64,000 nucleotides of DNA from contig NZ_JACVEG010000010.1 of NCBI RefSeq assembly GCF_014596725.1, forward strand, positions 1 through 64,000, read 5' to 3'. Below are positions 45,235 to 54,531 of this stretch, piece by piece. The notes under the pieces are model-generated. The model did no database searches. It had not been told where the DNA came from and saw only the letters and a program-made list of their open reading frames with translations. The DNA is from Vibrio sp. Y2-5. Lineage in GTDB: Bacteria; Pseudomonadota; Gammaproteobacteria; Enterobacterales; Vibrionaceae. A program made the position numbers and the translations under genes. Every line of letters begins with the position of its first letter. Positions within the stretch are counted from its first letter, which is position 1.

Positions 45235-45675
45235 ATGGCCCTAGAAAGAACATTTTCTATCATTAAGCCTGACGCCGTTGAACGTGATTTAATCGGTGAG
45301 ATTTATCATCGTATTGAAAAGGCTGGACTACGCATTATCGCAGCGAAAATGCTTCGTCTGACTGATGAACAAGCAAGCGGCTTTTACGCGGAACACGAAG
45401 GAAAACCATTCTTTGAACCGCTAAAAGAGTTTATGACTTCTGGCCCAATTATGGTTCAAGTTCTTGAAGGTGAAGATGCAATTACGCGTTACCGTGAGCT
45501 AATGGGTAAGACCAATCCTGAAGAAGCAGCGTGTGGCACTATCCGTGCTGACTACGCACTCAGCATGCGTCACAACTCAGTACACGGCAGTGATAGCCCT
45601 GAGTCTGCTGCACGCGAAATTGAATTCTTTTTCCCTGAATCGGAAATCTGTCCTCGCTCAGAAGCTGTAGTTTAA
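45235..45675 (+). CDS. ndk: Nucleoside diphosphate kinase
   Basis: A 146-residue enzyme (E. coli 143 aa) that equalises nucleoside triphosphate pools by passing phosphate through a histidine. The catalytic motif reads NSVHGSDSPE near residue 117, and the N-terminus is ERTFSIIKPDAVERD. AAAGGAC precedes the ATG. It stands alone between two terminators. Confidence 0.99.
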   Translation: MALERTFSIIKPDAVERDLIGEIYHRIEKAGLRIIAAKMLRLTDEQASGFYAEHEGKPFFEPLKEFMTSGPIMVQVLEGEDAITRYRELMGKTNPEEAACGTIRADYALSMRHNSVHGSDSPESAAREIEFFFPESEICPRSEAVV

Positions 45676-45683
45676 TTTTAGAG

Positions 45684-45706
45684 AGCTCCCGAAAGGGAGC
45701 TTTTTT
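45684..45706 (+). terminator. Terminator of ndk
   Basis: AGCTCCC (45684-45690) and GGGAGCT (45695-45701) pair around a GAAA tetraloop, followed by T residues to 45706. Confidence 0.93.
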
Positions 45707-45925
45707 GTACCTGCCAGAAACCTCTCGTAACACTGAAATCTCCGTTTTTTAGCAACTTCACTCTGTACTCATCGCCTGTTTGCTATTTTTTTAATTTACT
45801 GTTTATTTTTTATTCAAAGGCTTGTAAATACCCCAGTAAACTCATGGTATTGCAGCCCTTGTCGTTATTGCCTAAAGGCTGTACAATTCGCGCCCTTAAT
45901 TATAGTTCCATCTTTGAGAGGCTAC

Positions 45926-47047
45926 ATGACCACACAAAAAGTCAATTTACTTGATTTTGATCGCAAGGCTATGCGTTCATTTTTCGCTGATGAACTGGGT
46001 GAAAAAGCATTCCGCGCCGATCAGGTGATGAAGTGGATTTACCATTTTGGTTGTGATGACTTCAACAAGATGACCAATATCAATAAGCAACTGCGCGAAA
46101 AACTGATCCAAAAGTGTGAAATTCGTGCACCGTACGTTTCTGAAGCTCAACACTCCAGTGATGGCACCATCAAATGGGCGATGAAAGTAGGCGATCAAGA
46201 CGTAGAAACGGTTTATATCCCTGAAGATGATCGTGCAACGCTTTGTGTCTCTTCTCAGGTGGGTTGTGCGCTTGAATGCAAGTTCTGTTCAACCGCTCAG
46301 CAAGGCTTTAACCGTAACTTACGTGTCTCTGAAATTATCGGTCAGGTATGGCGTGCAGCGCGTGAAGTTGGTTTAGAAAAAGAAACAGGCCGTCGTCCAA
46401 TTACTAACGTAGTAATGATGGGCATGGGCGAGCCACTTCTGAATATGAAAAACTTAATTCCAGCATTAGAAATTATGTTGGATGATCTCGGTTTTGGTCT
46501 TTCTAAGCGCCGCGTAACCGTTTCTACTTCCGGTGTTGTATCTGGTTTAGATCAAATGACGGGTCAAATTGACGTAGCGTTAGCCATTTCACTTCACGCG
46601 CCGAACGATAAACTGCGTAGTGAAATTATGCCGATCAATGACCGTTGGGATATTCAAGATTTCCTAGCGTCTGTTCGTCGTTATATTGCGTCTTCAAATG
46701 CAAACCGTGGCAAAGTTACAGTTGAGTATGTACTTCTGGATCATGTGAACGATGGTACAGAGCATGCACACGAACTGGCTCAGCTTATGAAAGACACACC
46801 TTGTAAGATCAATTTGATTCCGTTTAACCCGTATCCGGGTTCACCTTACAAGAAACCAAGCAATTCTCGAATTGATCGTTTCCAGAAAACACTGATGCAA
46901 TACGAACATACAGTAACGGTTCGTAAAACACGTGGTGATGATATTGATGCGGCATGTGGGCAGTTGGTTGGTGATGTTATTGACCGCACCAAACGTACTA
47001 AAATCAAGCAGGTGGATGAGCAAGCCATCCCTGTAAAACAGATTTAG
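45926..47047 (+). CDS. rlmN: Dual-specificity rRNA/tRNA adenine C2-methyltransferase RlmN
   Basis: A 373-residue radical-SAM enzyme that methylates A2503 of 23S rRNA and A37 of some tRNAs. The cluster motif CALECKFCSTAQQGF (CxxxCxxC) and the conserved C-terminal cysteine in DDIDAACGQL are intact. The ATG at 45926 follows GAGAGG; an upstream TTG at 45914 is in frame but unlikely. The 220 bp between the ndk terminator and this gene shows no assigned feature. Confidence 0.97.
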   Translation: MTTQKVNLLDFDRKAMRSFFADELGEKAFRADQVMKWIYHFGCDDFNKMTNINKQLREKLIQKCEIRAPYVSEAQHSSDGTIKWAMKVGDQDVETVYIPEDDRATLCVSSQVGCALECKFCSTAQQGFNRNLRVSEIIGQVWRAAREVGLEKETGRRPITNVVMMGMGEPLLNMKNLIPALEIMLDDLGFGLSKRRVTVSTSGVVSGLDQMTGQIDVALAISLHAPNDKLRSEIMPINDRWDIQDFLASVRRYIASSNANRGKVTVEYVLLDHVNDGTEHAHELAQLMKDTPCKINLIPFNPYPGSPYKKPSNSRIDRFQKTLMQYEHTVTVRKTRGDDIDAACGQLVGDVIDRTKRTKIKQVDEQAIPVKQI

Positions 47048-47059
47048 TCAAAAATTTTA

Positions 47060-47092
47060 GTAAGCCAGAGTTCGCTCTGGCTTACTAACTTT
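47060..47092 (+). terminator. Hairpin terminator downstream of rlmN
   Basis: AGTAAGCCAGAG (47060-47071) pairs perfectly with CTCTGGCTTACT (47076-47087) around a stable TTCG tetraloop, followed by AACTTTTGG. The U-run is weak and offset. The remaining 270 bp up to rodZ contain TTGACG (47145-47150) and TAGAAT (47201-47206) as possible promoter pieces, but not at standard spacing. Confidence 0.7.
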
Positions 47093-47364
47093 TGGAATTA
47101 ATCCTACAAATTATGTCTTTTTGATGTCAGTTTAAGCAAAAACCTTGACGTGTCTGTAATTTCTTTTCCAAATGCTTGTTGTTTACAGGCTAATATCTAT
47201 TAGAATGTTTCACTATTATCAAAAGTAAATGCGAATTACTGGCGATATCCAACATAAATGAATTTTCACCTGTTGAAGTCATCGACATTGATTGCTACTA
47301 ACAAATCAATAATAAAAGCGACGAAGCGATACTTGAGCACAAAAACACGAGACAGACATCGCGG

Positions 47365-48348
47365 ATGAATACTGAACATACAGAACAAGAAAACACAATC
47401 GTCGAAGAAACATCAAACGTAGAACAAGAAGCAGCATTTGTAGAACCAGGAACCCTTTTAAGAGAAAAGCGCGAAGCATTAGGGTTAACACAGCAACAAG
47501 TCGCTGATCGTTTGAGATTGCGTTTATCCATTGTTCAAAACCTAGAAGCCAACAACTTTGAATCTGATTTGGTCGCTACGTTCATTCGTGGCTATTTGCG
47601 TTCTTACGCCAAAGCGGTTGGATTAAAAGAATCTGAAGTTTTGCAAGCTTATGAGAAAAGCACGGCTGCGGAACCTCAAGAACAAACCATGCAAAGTTTC
47701 TCAAAGAAAACCAAGCGCGCGAAACACGATAGCCACATTATGACAATTACTTGGGTCATCTTGGTGATTCTTATCGGTATGTCATCACTCTGGTGGTGGC
47801 AGAACCACAAAGAAAGTGGATTCGAAGCTGGTGAAGATGCAGAAGTTTCAGCGGTTTTGAGCAATGAGTCCTCATTACAGGAATCACGCGACGATCAGGA
47901 ATTTGCAACAGTCAGCGAATTAACGGAAGAATCAGGTGAAGAACCTGTTGAACCAATTTCACCAGCTGATGAAACTCAAGCCGCTGAAGAATCAGCAGTT
48001 GATGGAGCGGATTCTGCGGTTACAGAACAAGCGCCAGTTGTAGTGGAAGAAGCTCCTGTTGTCGTTGAAGAGCCAACGGTAGAAGCTCCTGTTGTTGAAC
48101 AATCAGATACAACGAATCTATTAACACTTTCTTTTACAGCGGATTGCTGGATTCAAGTTAAAGATGCTACGGGTAAAACTTTGTCTACAGGCATTAAACA
48201 AGCCGGTCAGACTCTCAATTTACGCGGGCAAAAACCTCTACAAGTGATTCTTGGCGCTCCAGAGAGCGTATCAATGACATTTGCAAGTGAACCTGTAGAC
48301 CTTTCTGGGTATACTTCAGGCAAAGTAGCAAGACTCACCTTACCTTAG
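47365..48348 (+). CDS. rodZ: Cytoskeleton protein RodZ
   Basis: A 327-residue membrane protein that anchors MreB and helps keep rod shape. An N-terminal helix-turn-helix of Cro type lies at about 28-100 (LREKREALGLTQQQVADRLRL). One transmembrane helix follows at about 124-146, then an acidic Pro/Val/Glu-rich periplasmic linker with repeated APVVVEE-like units, and a C-terminal beta domain (about 245-327). Between rlmN and rodZ E. coli has pilF; it is absent here. ispG follows after 8 bp. Confidence 0.95.
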   Translation: MNTEHTEQENTIVEETSNVEQEAAFVEPGTLLREKREALGLTQQQVADRLRLRLSIVQNLEANNFESDLVATFIRGYLRSYAKAVGLKESEVLQAYEKSTAAEPQEQTMQSFSKKTKRAKHDSHIMTITWVILVILIGMSSLWWWQNHKESGFEAGEDAEVSAVLSNESSLQESRDDQEFATVSELTEESGEEPVEPISPADETQAAEESAVDGADSAVTEQAPVVVEEAPVVVEEPTVEAPVVEQSDTTNLLTLSFTADCWIQVKDATGKTLSTGIKQAGQTLNLRGQKPLQVILGAPESVSMTFASEPVDLSGYTSGKVARLTLP

Positions 48349-48356
48349 ACAATACT

Positions 48357-49481
48357 ATGCAACACGAATCTCCGATCAAACGTCGTCCTTCTACACGTAT
48401 TTATGTAGGGGATGTGCCAATTGGCGATGGTGCGCCAATTGCTGTGCAATCAATGACCAATACAAGAACGACTGACGTGGAAGCGACAGTCGCTCAGATC
48501 AAGGCTCTGGAAAATGTCGGTGCAGATATCGTTCGCGTATCTGTTCCAACGATGGACGCCGCAGAAGCTTTCAAACTCATCAAGCAGCAAGTATCAGTGC
48601 CGCTGGTAGCAGATATTCATTTTGATTACCGCATCGCATTAAAAGTGGCTGAATACGGTGTGGACTGTTTGCGCATCAACCCGGGCAACATTGGTAACGA
48701 ATCTCGCATCCGTTCTGTTGTTGACTGTGCGCGTGATAAAAACATTCCAATTCGTATCGGCGTAAACGGCGGCTCATTGGAAAAAGATCTGCAAATGAAA
48801 TATGGCGAGCCAACACCAGAAGCATTGGTGGAATCGGCGATGCGCCATGTCGATATTCTTGATCGCCTCAACTTTGATCAGTTTAAAGTCAGTGTGAAAG
48901 CATCCGATGTGTTCCTTGCGGTTGACTCTTATCGCTTACTGGCGAAGAAAATCGACCAGCCACTGCACTTAGGTATTACTGAAGCGGGCGGTGCTCGTGC
49001 CGGTTCGGTGAAGTCTGCGGTCGGCTTAGGCATGCTGTTAGCGGAAGGTATCGGCGATACTTTACGTATCTCTTTAGCGGCCAATCCGGTTGAAGAAATT
49101 AAAGTGGGTTTCGATATTTTGAAATCACTGCGTATCCGTTCTCGCGGAATTAACTTCATCGCTTGCCCGAGTTGTTCTCGCCAAGAGTTCGATGTTATTT
49201 CAACGGTAAACGAGCTGGAACAGCGATTGGAAGATATTTTGACGCCAATGGATGTTTCGATTATTGGCTGCGTAGTTAACGGTCCGGGCGAAGCAGAAGT
49301 TTCCCATTTAGGTCTGGCAGGCAGCAATAAGAAAAGCGCATTTTATGAAGACGGCGTTCGTCAAAAAGAACGTTTTGACAACGACGACCTAGTTGCTCAG
49401 CTTGAAGCGAAAATTCGCGCCAAAGCATCAATGTTAGATGAGAAGAACCGCATCAACATTCAGCAACTTGAACAAGATTAA
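48357..49481 (+). CDS. ispG: (E)-4-hydroxy-3-methylbut-2-enyl-diphosphate synthase
   Basis: A 374-residue 4Fe-4S enzyme of the MEP isoprenoid pathway. The N-terminal TIM-barrel includes AVQSMTNTRTTDVEATV and DIHFDYRIAL. The C-terminal cluster domain has ligands in ACPSCSRQEFD and GCVVNGPGEAEVS. It lies 8 bp after rodZ and is followed closely by hisS. Confidence 0.98.
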   Translation: MQHESPIKRRPSTRIYVGDVPIGDGAPIAVQSMTNTRTTDVEATVAQIKALENVGADIVRVSVPTMDAAEAFKLIKQQVSVPLVADIHFDYRIALKVAEYGVDCLRINPGNIGNESRIRSVVDCARDKNIPIRIGVNGGSLEKDLQMKYGEPTPEALVESAMRHVDILDRLNFDQFKVSVKASDVFLAVDSYRLLAKKIDQPLHLGITEAGGARAGSVKSAVGLGMLLAEGIGDTLRISLAANPVEEIKVGFDILKSLRIRSRGINFIACPSCSRQEFDVISTVNELEQRLEDILTPMDVSIIGCVVNGPGEAEVSHLGLAGSNKKSAFYEDGVRQKERFDNDDLVAQLEAKIRAKASMLDEKNRINIQQLEQD

Positions 49482-49506
49482 TCTAAACGATATTACGGTA
49501 ACTATT

Positions 49507-50775
49507 TTGGCAAAGACTATTCAAGCAATCCGAGGCATGAACGACTGTCTCCCAACTCAGTCTCCACTTTGGCAAAAAGTGGAAGGCACGGTAAAAAACG
49601 TAATTAGTGCTTACGGCTACAATGAAGTTCGTATGCCTATCGTTGAGATGACACATCTATTTAGCCGTGCGATTGGTGAAGTCACTGACGTTGTTGAAAA
49701 AGAGATGTACACCTTTGAAGACCGTAACGGTGATAGCTTAACGCTACGCCCAGAAGGTACTGCAGGTTGTGTACGCTCTGGTATCGAAAATGGTCTGTTG
49801 TACAACCAAGAACAACGTCTGTGGTACATGGGACCAATGTTCCGTCATGAACGTCCTCAGAAAGGTCGCTACCGCCAGTTCCACCAGTGTGGTGTGGAAG
49901 TATTTGGCCTAAACGGTCCTGATGTCGATGCTGAATTGATCATGATGACGGCACGTATGTGGCGCGAGCTTGGCATTTCAGAGCATGTGCGTCTAGAGTT
50001 GAACTCAATTGGCTCACTTGAAGCTCGTGCTAACTATCGTACCGCACTAATTGAATATTTAGAGCAGTATATGGATGTACTGGATGATGACTGTAAGCGT
50101 CGTCTATACACCAACCCTCTGCGTGTACTGGATACTAAAAATCCAGACGTTCAAGCCGTATTAGGTGATGCACCTAAGCTGTCTGATTACCTAGATGAAG
50201 AGTCAAAACAACATTTTGTAGGTTTATGTGAACTTCTTGATGTTGCAGGTATCGAATATACGGTTAACGAGCGTTTGGTTCGTGGTCTGGATTACTACAA
50301 CCGCACTGTATTTGAGTGGATCACTGAAAGTCTTGGTTCACAAGGTACTGTATGTGGCGGTGGTCGCTACGACGGTCTTGTTGAGCAGCTAGGTGGAAAA
50401 CCAACACCAGCTGTAGGCTTTGCTATGGGGCTAGAACGTTTAGTGTTGATGATGGAAACATTAGGTAACACAGATGTTCGTCGCAGCGTTGATGTTTATG
50501 TGGTGACGGCTGGCGAAGGTACTCTCTCTGCGGGCATGAAGCTTGCCGAGCAAATCCGTGAACAAGTTCCGGGTCTTCGCGTAATGACACACTTCGGCGG
50601 CGGAAACTTTAAGAAACAGTTTAAGCGTGCAGACAAAGTTGGTGCTGCGATAGCATTAGTTTTGGGTGAAGACGAAGTTGCAGCTAACACCGTGGTTGTA
50701 AAAGACCTAGCAGGCGGCGAGCAAGAAACAATTTCTCAAGCAGAGATCGCGAGCAAGCTGGCTCATCTGATCTAA
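49507..50775 (+). CDS. hisS: Histidyl-tRNA synthetase
   Basis: A 422-residue class II synthetase (E. coli 424 aa). Motif 2 is RHERPQKGRYRQFHQ, and the histidine-specific segments LVRGLDYYNRTVFEW and GGGRYDGLVEQLGG are present. Family alignment (LAKTIQAIRGMNDCLP) places the start at a TTG codon, 49507. The next upstream option (49438) would overlap ispG by 44 bp and adds residues with no family support. Confidence 0.95.
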   Translation: MAKTIQAIRGMNDCLPTQSPLWQKVEGTVKNVISAYGYNEVRMPIVEMTHLFSRAIGEVTDVVEKEMYTFEDRNGDSLTLRPEGTAGCVRSGIENGLLYNQEQRLWYMGPMFRHERPQKGRYRQFHQCGVEVFGLNGPDVDAELIMMTARMWRELGISEHVRLELNSIGSLEARANYRTALIEYLEQYMDVLDDDCKRRLYTNPLRVLDTKNPDVQAVLGDAPKLSDYLDEESKQHFVGLCELLDVAGIEYTVNERLVRGLDYYNRTVFEWITESLGSQGTVCGGGRYDGLVEQLGGKPTPAVGFAMGLERLVLMMETLGNTDVRRSVDVYVVTAGEGTLSAGMKLAEQIREQVPGLRVMTHFGGGNFKKQFKRADKVGAAIALVLGEDEVAANTVVVKDLAGGEQETISQAEIASKLAHLI

Positions 50776-50797
50776 TAGCGCATTTTTAGAGATACAT

Positions 50798-50820
50798 ATG
50801 CCAATGCTCGTCATTGGCAT
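50798..50820 (+). other. Hairpin between hisS and yfgM
   Basis: ATGCCAATG (50798-50806) pairs perfectly with CATTGGCAT (50812-50820) around CTCGT. TTATAAAG follows, not a U-run, so it is probably not a full terminator. Confidence 0.5.
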
Positions 50821-50838
50821 TTATAAAGAGGATAGGAA

Positions 50839-51453
50839 GTGGAACTCTACGATACTGAAGAACAACAAGTAGAAGCGATCAAAGATTGGTGGAAGGAAAA
50901 TGGCAAAGCCGTAATGTTAGGTGCTGTCATTGGCTTAGGTGGTCTTTTTGGTTGGCGTTTTTATCAAGATAGCGTAACCGAAGCGAAAGAGGCTGCTTCA
51001 GAAGCTTATACTCAAGCAATCCTGTCTCTATCCTCTAAAGGTATTGATGCGAGCGGTGATGTTCAAAGCTTTATTGATGGCAATAAAGACACTGAGTATT
51101 CAGTGCTAGCAGCAATGCAACTTGCAAAAGCTCAAATTGAAGCGGGTAACTTAGACGAAGCTTTAGCACAACTTGAGTGGGCGAAAGGCACCACTAAAGA
51201 TGCAGCGTTAAAACCAGTGATTACTTTACGCGTTGCTCGAGTTCAGGCTGAGCAAGGTGATTTTGATGCTGCTTTAACTGAACTGAACAACATTACAGAA
51301 GAAGCTTGGGCAGGCCGAGTGGCTGAATTGCGCGGTGATATTTCTCTGCGTAAGGGCGACACTGCTGCTGCTTATGCCGCTTACACTGAAGCGCAACAAG
51401 CTACGGATGCAAGCCAAACGTTGCAAATTAAACTGGACGACCTAGCCAAGTAA
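50839..51453 (+). CDS. yfgM: YfgM family protein (SecYEG-associated, TPR-like)
   Basis: A 204-residue inner-membrane protein (E. coli YfgM 206 aa). One N-terminal transmembrane helix (about 24-41) is followed by a periplasmic TPR-like domain. In E. coli it works with the chaperone PpiD at the Sec translocon. The start is GTG with AGAGGAT upstream, matching the family start MELYDTEEQQVEAIKDWW. bamB starts 12 bp after its stop. Confidence 0.95.
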   Translation: MELYDTEEQQVEAIKDWWKENGKAVMLGAVIGLGGLFGWRFYQDSVTEAKEAASEAYTQAILSLSSKGIDASGDVQSFIDGNKDTEYSVLAAMQLAKAQIEAGNLDEALAQLEWAKGTTKDAALKPVITLRVARVQAEQGDFDAALTELNNITEEAWAGRVAELRGDISLRKGDTAAAYAAYTEAQQATDASQTLQIKLDDLAK

Positions 51454-51465
51454 GGGCACAAGTTG

Positions 51466-52626
51466 ATGAAAAAGATGTTCAACAAAGTGCTTCTGTCCTC
51501 AGCTGTGTTAGCTCTGCTAGCCGGTTGTGCCAGCGAAGAAGAAAACGTTGTGATGGCACCTGTGCCAGTGGTGAAAAGTGAATTTACACCTCAGTCACTG
51601 TGGAGTACTTCTATCGGTGATGGCGTTGGTCATTACTTTTCTAAGCTGTCACCTGATTATGCTTACAGCAAAGTTTTCGTTGCTAGTCGCGATGGTATTG
51701 TAAAAGCACTTGATCCTGAAAATGGCAAAGAAATTTGGAAAGTCGATTTAGAAGAAGATGTTTCTGCTCGTCTTTCTGGCGGTATTGTTGCTGCATATGG
51801 TCAAATTTACATTGGCAGTGAAAACGGCGTGGTTATCGCTTTAAATGCTGAGACGGGTGAAGAGTCTTGGAAAGTGAAAGTTGAAGGTGAAGTGTTAGCT
51901 TCTCCTGTAGCGGACAACAACCTTGTTATTGTTAACACCAGTCGTGGGGCGTTAGTTGCACTGGATCAGGCGACAGGTAGCCAGAAATGGACTATCAGTA
52001 CCGAAGTACCAAACTTAACGCTGCGCGGTGATAGCCAACCAGCCGCTGTTTCTGGCGGTGTGTTCTGGGGCACTCCAAGTGGTCGACTAGCTGCGGCAAT
52101 TTCTGCTCGTGGTCAGCTTATTTGGCAACAACCAGTTGGTCAGCCGAAAGGTGCGACTGAAATTGACCGCTTGGTGGATGTGGATGCGTCTCCAGTGATC
52201 ATTGGCGGAACACTTTACACAATTGGTTTTAATGGTCAGTTGATCGCGATTGATTTACGTTCTGGCAAGCCTATTTGGAAACGTAATTACTCGTCAGCAA
52301 CCGATATGGCTACTGACGGTGGTCGCCTATACTTAGTGACAGACAAAGATCACTTAGTTGCGGTGGATTCGCGCAGTGGTACAGAACTATGGAGCAATGA
52401 CCAGTTAGAGCACCGTCTGCTGACTGCGCCAAAAGTGATTGAAGGCTATGTCGTTGTCGGTGATAGTGAAGGTTACCTGCACTGGATTGATCGTAGCTCT
52501 GGTGAATTTGTTGCTCAGCAGTTAGTTGATGACAGTGGATTTGCTGTTGGTCCAATAGCGGTTGATGGCGGTTATGTTCTGGTTACTCGCGATGGCGATG
52601 TAAAGAAACTGACGATCGAAAAGTAA
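51466..52626 (+). CDS. bamB: Outer membrane protein assembly factor BamB
   Basis: A 386-residue lipoprotein of the BAM complex that inserts beta-barrel proteins into the outer membrane. The signal peptide ends in the lipobox LLAGC (Cys21), and Ala at +2 fits outer-membrane sorting. The rest is an eight-bladed PQQ-type propeller with repeats such as ALDPENGKEIWKV and ALNAETGEESWKV. An in-frame TTG precedes the ATG, but the ATG is the likely start. It ends at a very strong terminator. Confidence 0.97.
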   Translation: MKKMFNKVLLSSAVLALLAGCASEEENVVMAPVPVVKSEFTPQSLWSTSIGDGVGHYFSKLSPDYAYSKVFVASRDGIVKALDPENGKEIWKVDLEEDVSARLSGGIVAAYGQIYIGSENGVVIALNAETGEESWKVKVEGEVLASPVADNNLVIVNTSRGALVALDQATGSQKWTISTEVPNLTLRGDSQPAAVSGGVFWGTPSGRLAAAISARGQLIWQQPVGQPKGATEIDRLVDVDASPVIIGGTLYTIGFNGQLIAIDLRSGKPIWKRNYSSATDMATDGGRLYLVTDKDHLVAVDSRSGTELWSNDQLEHRLLTAPKVIEGYVVVGDSEGYLHWIDRSSGEFVAQQLVDDSGFAVGPIAVDGGYVLVTRDGDVKKLTIEK

Positions 52627-52643
52627 ACTGTGATATCATTCAC

Positions 52644-52680
52644 AAACGGCTCCTAGCTGGAAACAGTTAGGAGCCGTTTT
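52644..52680 (+). terminator. Strong terminator of bamB
   Basis: AAACGGCTCCTA (52644-52655) pairs with TAGGAGCCGTTT (52668-52679). The stem continues inward through a G-T pair and CTG/CAG to a GAAA tetraloop, about 16 pairs in all, and ends in TTTT. It splits bamB from der. Confidence 0.93.
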
Positions 52681-52715
52681 ATTGAAATAAACAATGTGGT
52701 TATAGGTAATACTTA

Positions 52716-52846
52716 TATATAACCTTCCTACTTGAAGCTGCAGCGGTGTTGACTACGTTCGTTCACCCCAATCACGCATAGTAATTTGTGGTCATGGGGA
52801 TTCACTCACTTGCCGCCTACCTGCAACTCCAAGTAGTTTGGGTATA
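52716..52846. repeat. ERIC/IRU-type imperfect palindrome
   Basis: About 131 bp with TATA at each end and long complementary arms. CTACTTGAAGCTGCAG on the left mirrors CTGCAACTCCAAGTAG on the right. The inner parts GTTCACCCCAATCAC and GGGGATTCACTCA correspond to the conserved core of ERIC elements. It lies between the bamB terminator and der. ERICs are non-autonomous intergenic repeats of enterobacteria and vibrios; boundaries are accurate to a few bases. Confidence 0.88.
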
Positions 52847-52940
52847 ATTCGTGTAGACGGATATATTGGTATAAAGCTGATTGGTTGTTTTCTCAGTCAT
52901 TACCTATAACTACATATGATTAATAATTGTAGAGGTTGTT

Positions 52941-54425
52941 ATGATACCTGTTGTTGCTCTTGTAGGGCGTCCTAACGTAGGTAAATCGACACTGTTTAAC
53001 CGTTTAACTCGCACTCGCGATGCGTTGGTTGCAGATTTTCCTGGCTTAACTCGTGACCGTAAGTACGGCCAAGCTAAGCTCGGTGAACACGATTTTATTG
53101 TTATTGATACCGGTGGTATTGATGGCAGTGAAGAAGGTGTTGAAACAAAAATGGCTGCACAATCGCTCGCTGCGATTGAAGAGGCTGATGTTGTACTGTT
53201 TATGGTAGACGGTCGTGCAGGCCTGACTGTTGCGGATGAAGCGATTGCACAGCATCTTCGCCGCATTGAAAAGAGCAGCATTTTAGTTGTCAACAAAGTG
53301 GATGGTATTGATCCTGATGCGGCAAGTGCTGAGTTCTGGCAACTTGGTATGGAAAGCATGTATCAAATCGCGGCAGCTCATGGTCGTGGTGTGGGTGCTT
53401 TGATTGACCGTGCGTTGAACCCTATTGCGGAAGAGATGCAGGCTCAAGATGCACTTCTAGAAGATCTGACTGACATTGAAGATTCAGAAGAAGAGCAACT
53501 AGAGTATACCGAAGAAGAAGCGGAAGCTGCGTATAAGCGATTACAAGATCAGCCAATTAAATTGGCTATCATTGGTCGTCCAAACGTAGGTAAATCAACG
53601 TTGACTAACCGTATTCTGGGTGAAGAACGTGTTGTGGTTTACGATATGCCAGGAACGACGCGTGACTCTATTTACATTCCGATGAAGCGTGATGAACGTG
53701 AATACGTGCTGATTGATACCGCTGGTGTTCGTCGCCGTAAACGCGTAAACGAAACGGTTGAGAAATTCTCAGTAGTTAAAACGTTGAAAGCTGTTGAAGA
53801 TGCTAATGTGGTTCTTCTCGTTATTGACGCACGTGAAAACATCTCTGATCAAGACTTAAGCTTGTTGGGCTTTGCACTGAACGCGGGTCGTTCAATTGTT
53901 ATCGCCGTCAACAAGTGGGATGGCTTGGATACAGACGTTAAAGAACACGTAAAGAAAGAGCTGGATCGCCGTTTAGGTTTCGTTGACTTTGCTCGCATTC
54001 ACTTTATTTCTGCACTTCACGGTACAGGTGTTGGCCACTTATTTGAATCTGTTCAAGAGGCATATAAGTCAGCGACTACTCGTGTTGGAACATCGGTACT
54101 GACTCGTATCATGAAGATGGCGACGGAAGATCACCAGCCACCGATGGTTCGCAGCCGTCGTGTAAAACTGAAATATGCGCACGCTGGTGGTTACAACCCA
54201 CCAATCATCGTTATCCACGGTAACCTTGTGAATGAACTGCCTGATTCATACAAACGTTATCTGATGAACTACTTCCGTAAGTCGTTGGAGATCATGGGTA
54301 CACCGATTCGTATTCAGTTCCAGAACAGCGAAAACCCATTTGAAGGTAAAACCAGCAAAATGACGTTATCGCAAGAACGCAAACGCAAGCGTCTGATGAC
54401 TATGATGAAAGGTCGCAGAAAATAA
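52941..54425 (+). CDS. der: Ribosome biogenesis GTPase Der (EngA)
   Basis: A 494-residue protein with two GTPase domains in tandem, each starting with GRPNVGKST (about 9-17 and 213-221), plus NKVD and NKWD base-recognition motifs and a C-terminal KH-like domain. It acts in 50S ribosome assembly. An acidic linker (DIEDSEEEQLEYTEEEAE) joins the domains. AGAGG precedes the ATG. It is separated from bamB by a terminator and an ERIC-like element, so it probably has its own promoter. Confidence 0.98.
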   Translation: MIPVVALVGRPNVGKSTLFNRLTRTRDALVADFPGLTRDRKYGQAKLGEHDFIVIDTGGIDGSEEGVETKMAAQSLAAIEEADVVLFMVDGRAGLTVADEAIAQHLRRIEKSSILVVNKVDGIDPDAASAEFWQLGMESMYQIAAAHGRGVGALIDRALNPIAEEMQAQDALLEDLTDIEDSEEEQLEYTEEEAEAAYKRLQDQPIKLAIIGRPNVGKSTLTNRILGEERVVVYDMPGTTRDSIYIPMKRDEREYVLIDTAGVRRRKRVNETVEKFSVVKTLKAVEDANVVLLVIDARENISDQDLSLLGFALNAGRSIVIAVNKWDGLDTDVKEHVKKELDRRLGFVDFARIHFISALHGTGVGHLFESVQEAYKSATTRVGTSVLTRIMKMATEDHQPPMVRSRRVKLKYAHAGGYNPPIIVIHGNLVNELPDSYKRYLMNYFRKSLEIMGTPIRIQFQNSENPFEGKTSKMTLSQERKRKRLMTMMKGRRK

Positions 54426-54438
54426 CGCTGAATAAGAG

Positions 54439-54462
54439 CCCAAGCAATGCTTGGGTTTTTTT
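54439..54462 (+). terminator. Terminator of der
   Basis: CCCAAGC (54439-54445) pairs with GCTTGGG (54449-54455), followed by seven T residues. Confidence 0.93.
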
Positions 54463-54531
54463 CTATCTAAATCTAAACCTCTGCCTCGCGCGGTGGTGAT
54501 CGCTATTTATAACTTGTCCGATAAATTTGAT

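Noticed and set aside
49438..49506. Longer hisS start
   Set aside because: It would overlap ispG by 44 bp and adds 23 residues not found in histidyl-tRNA synthetases.
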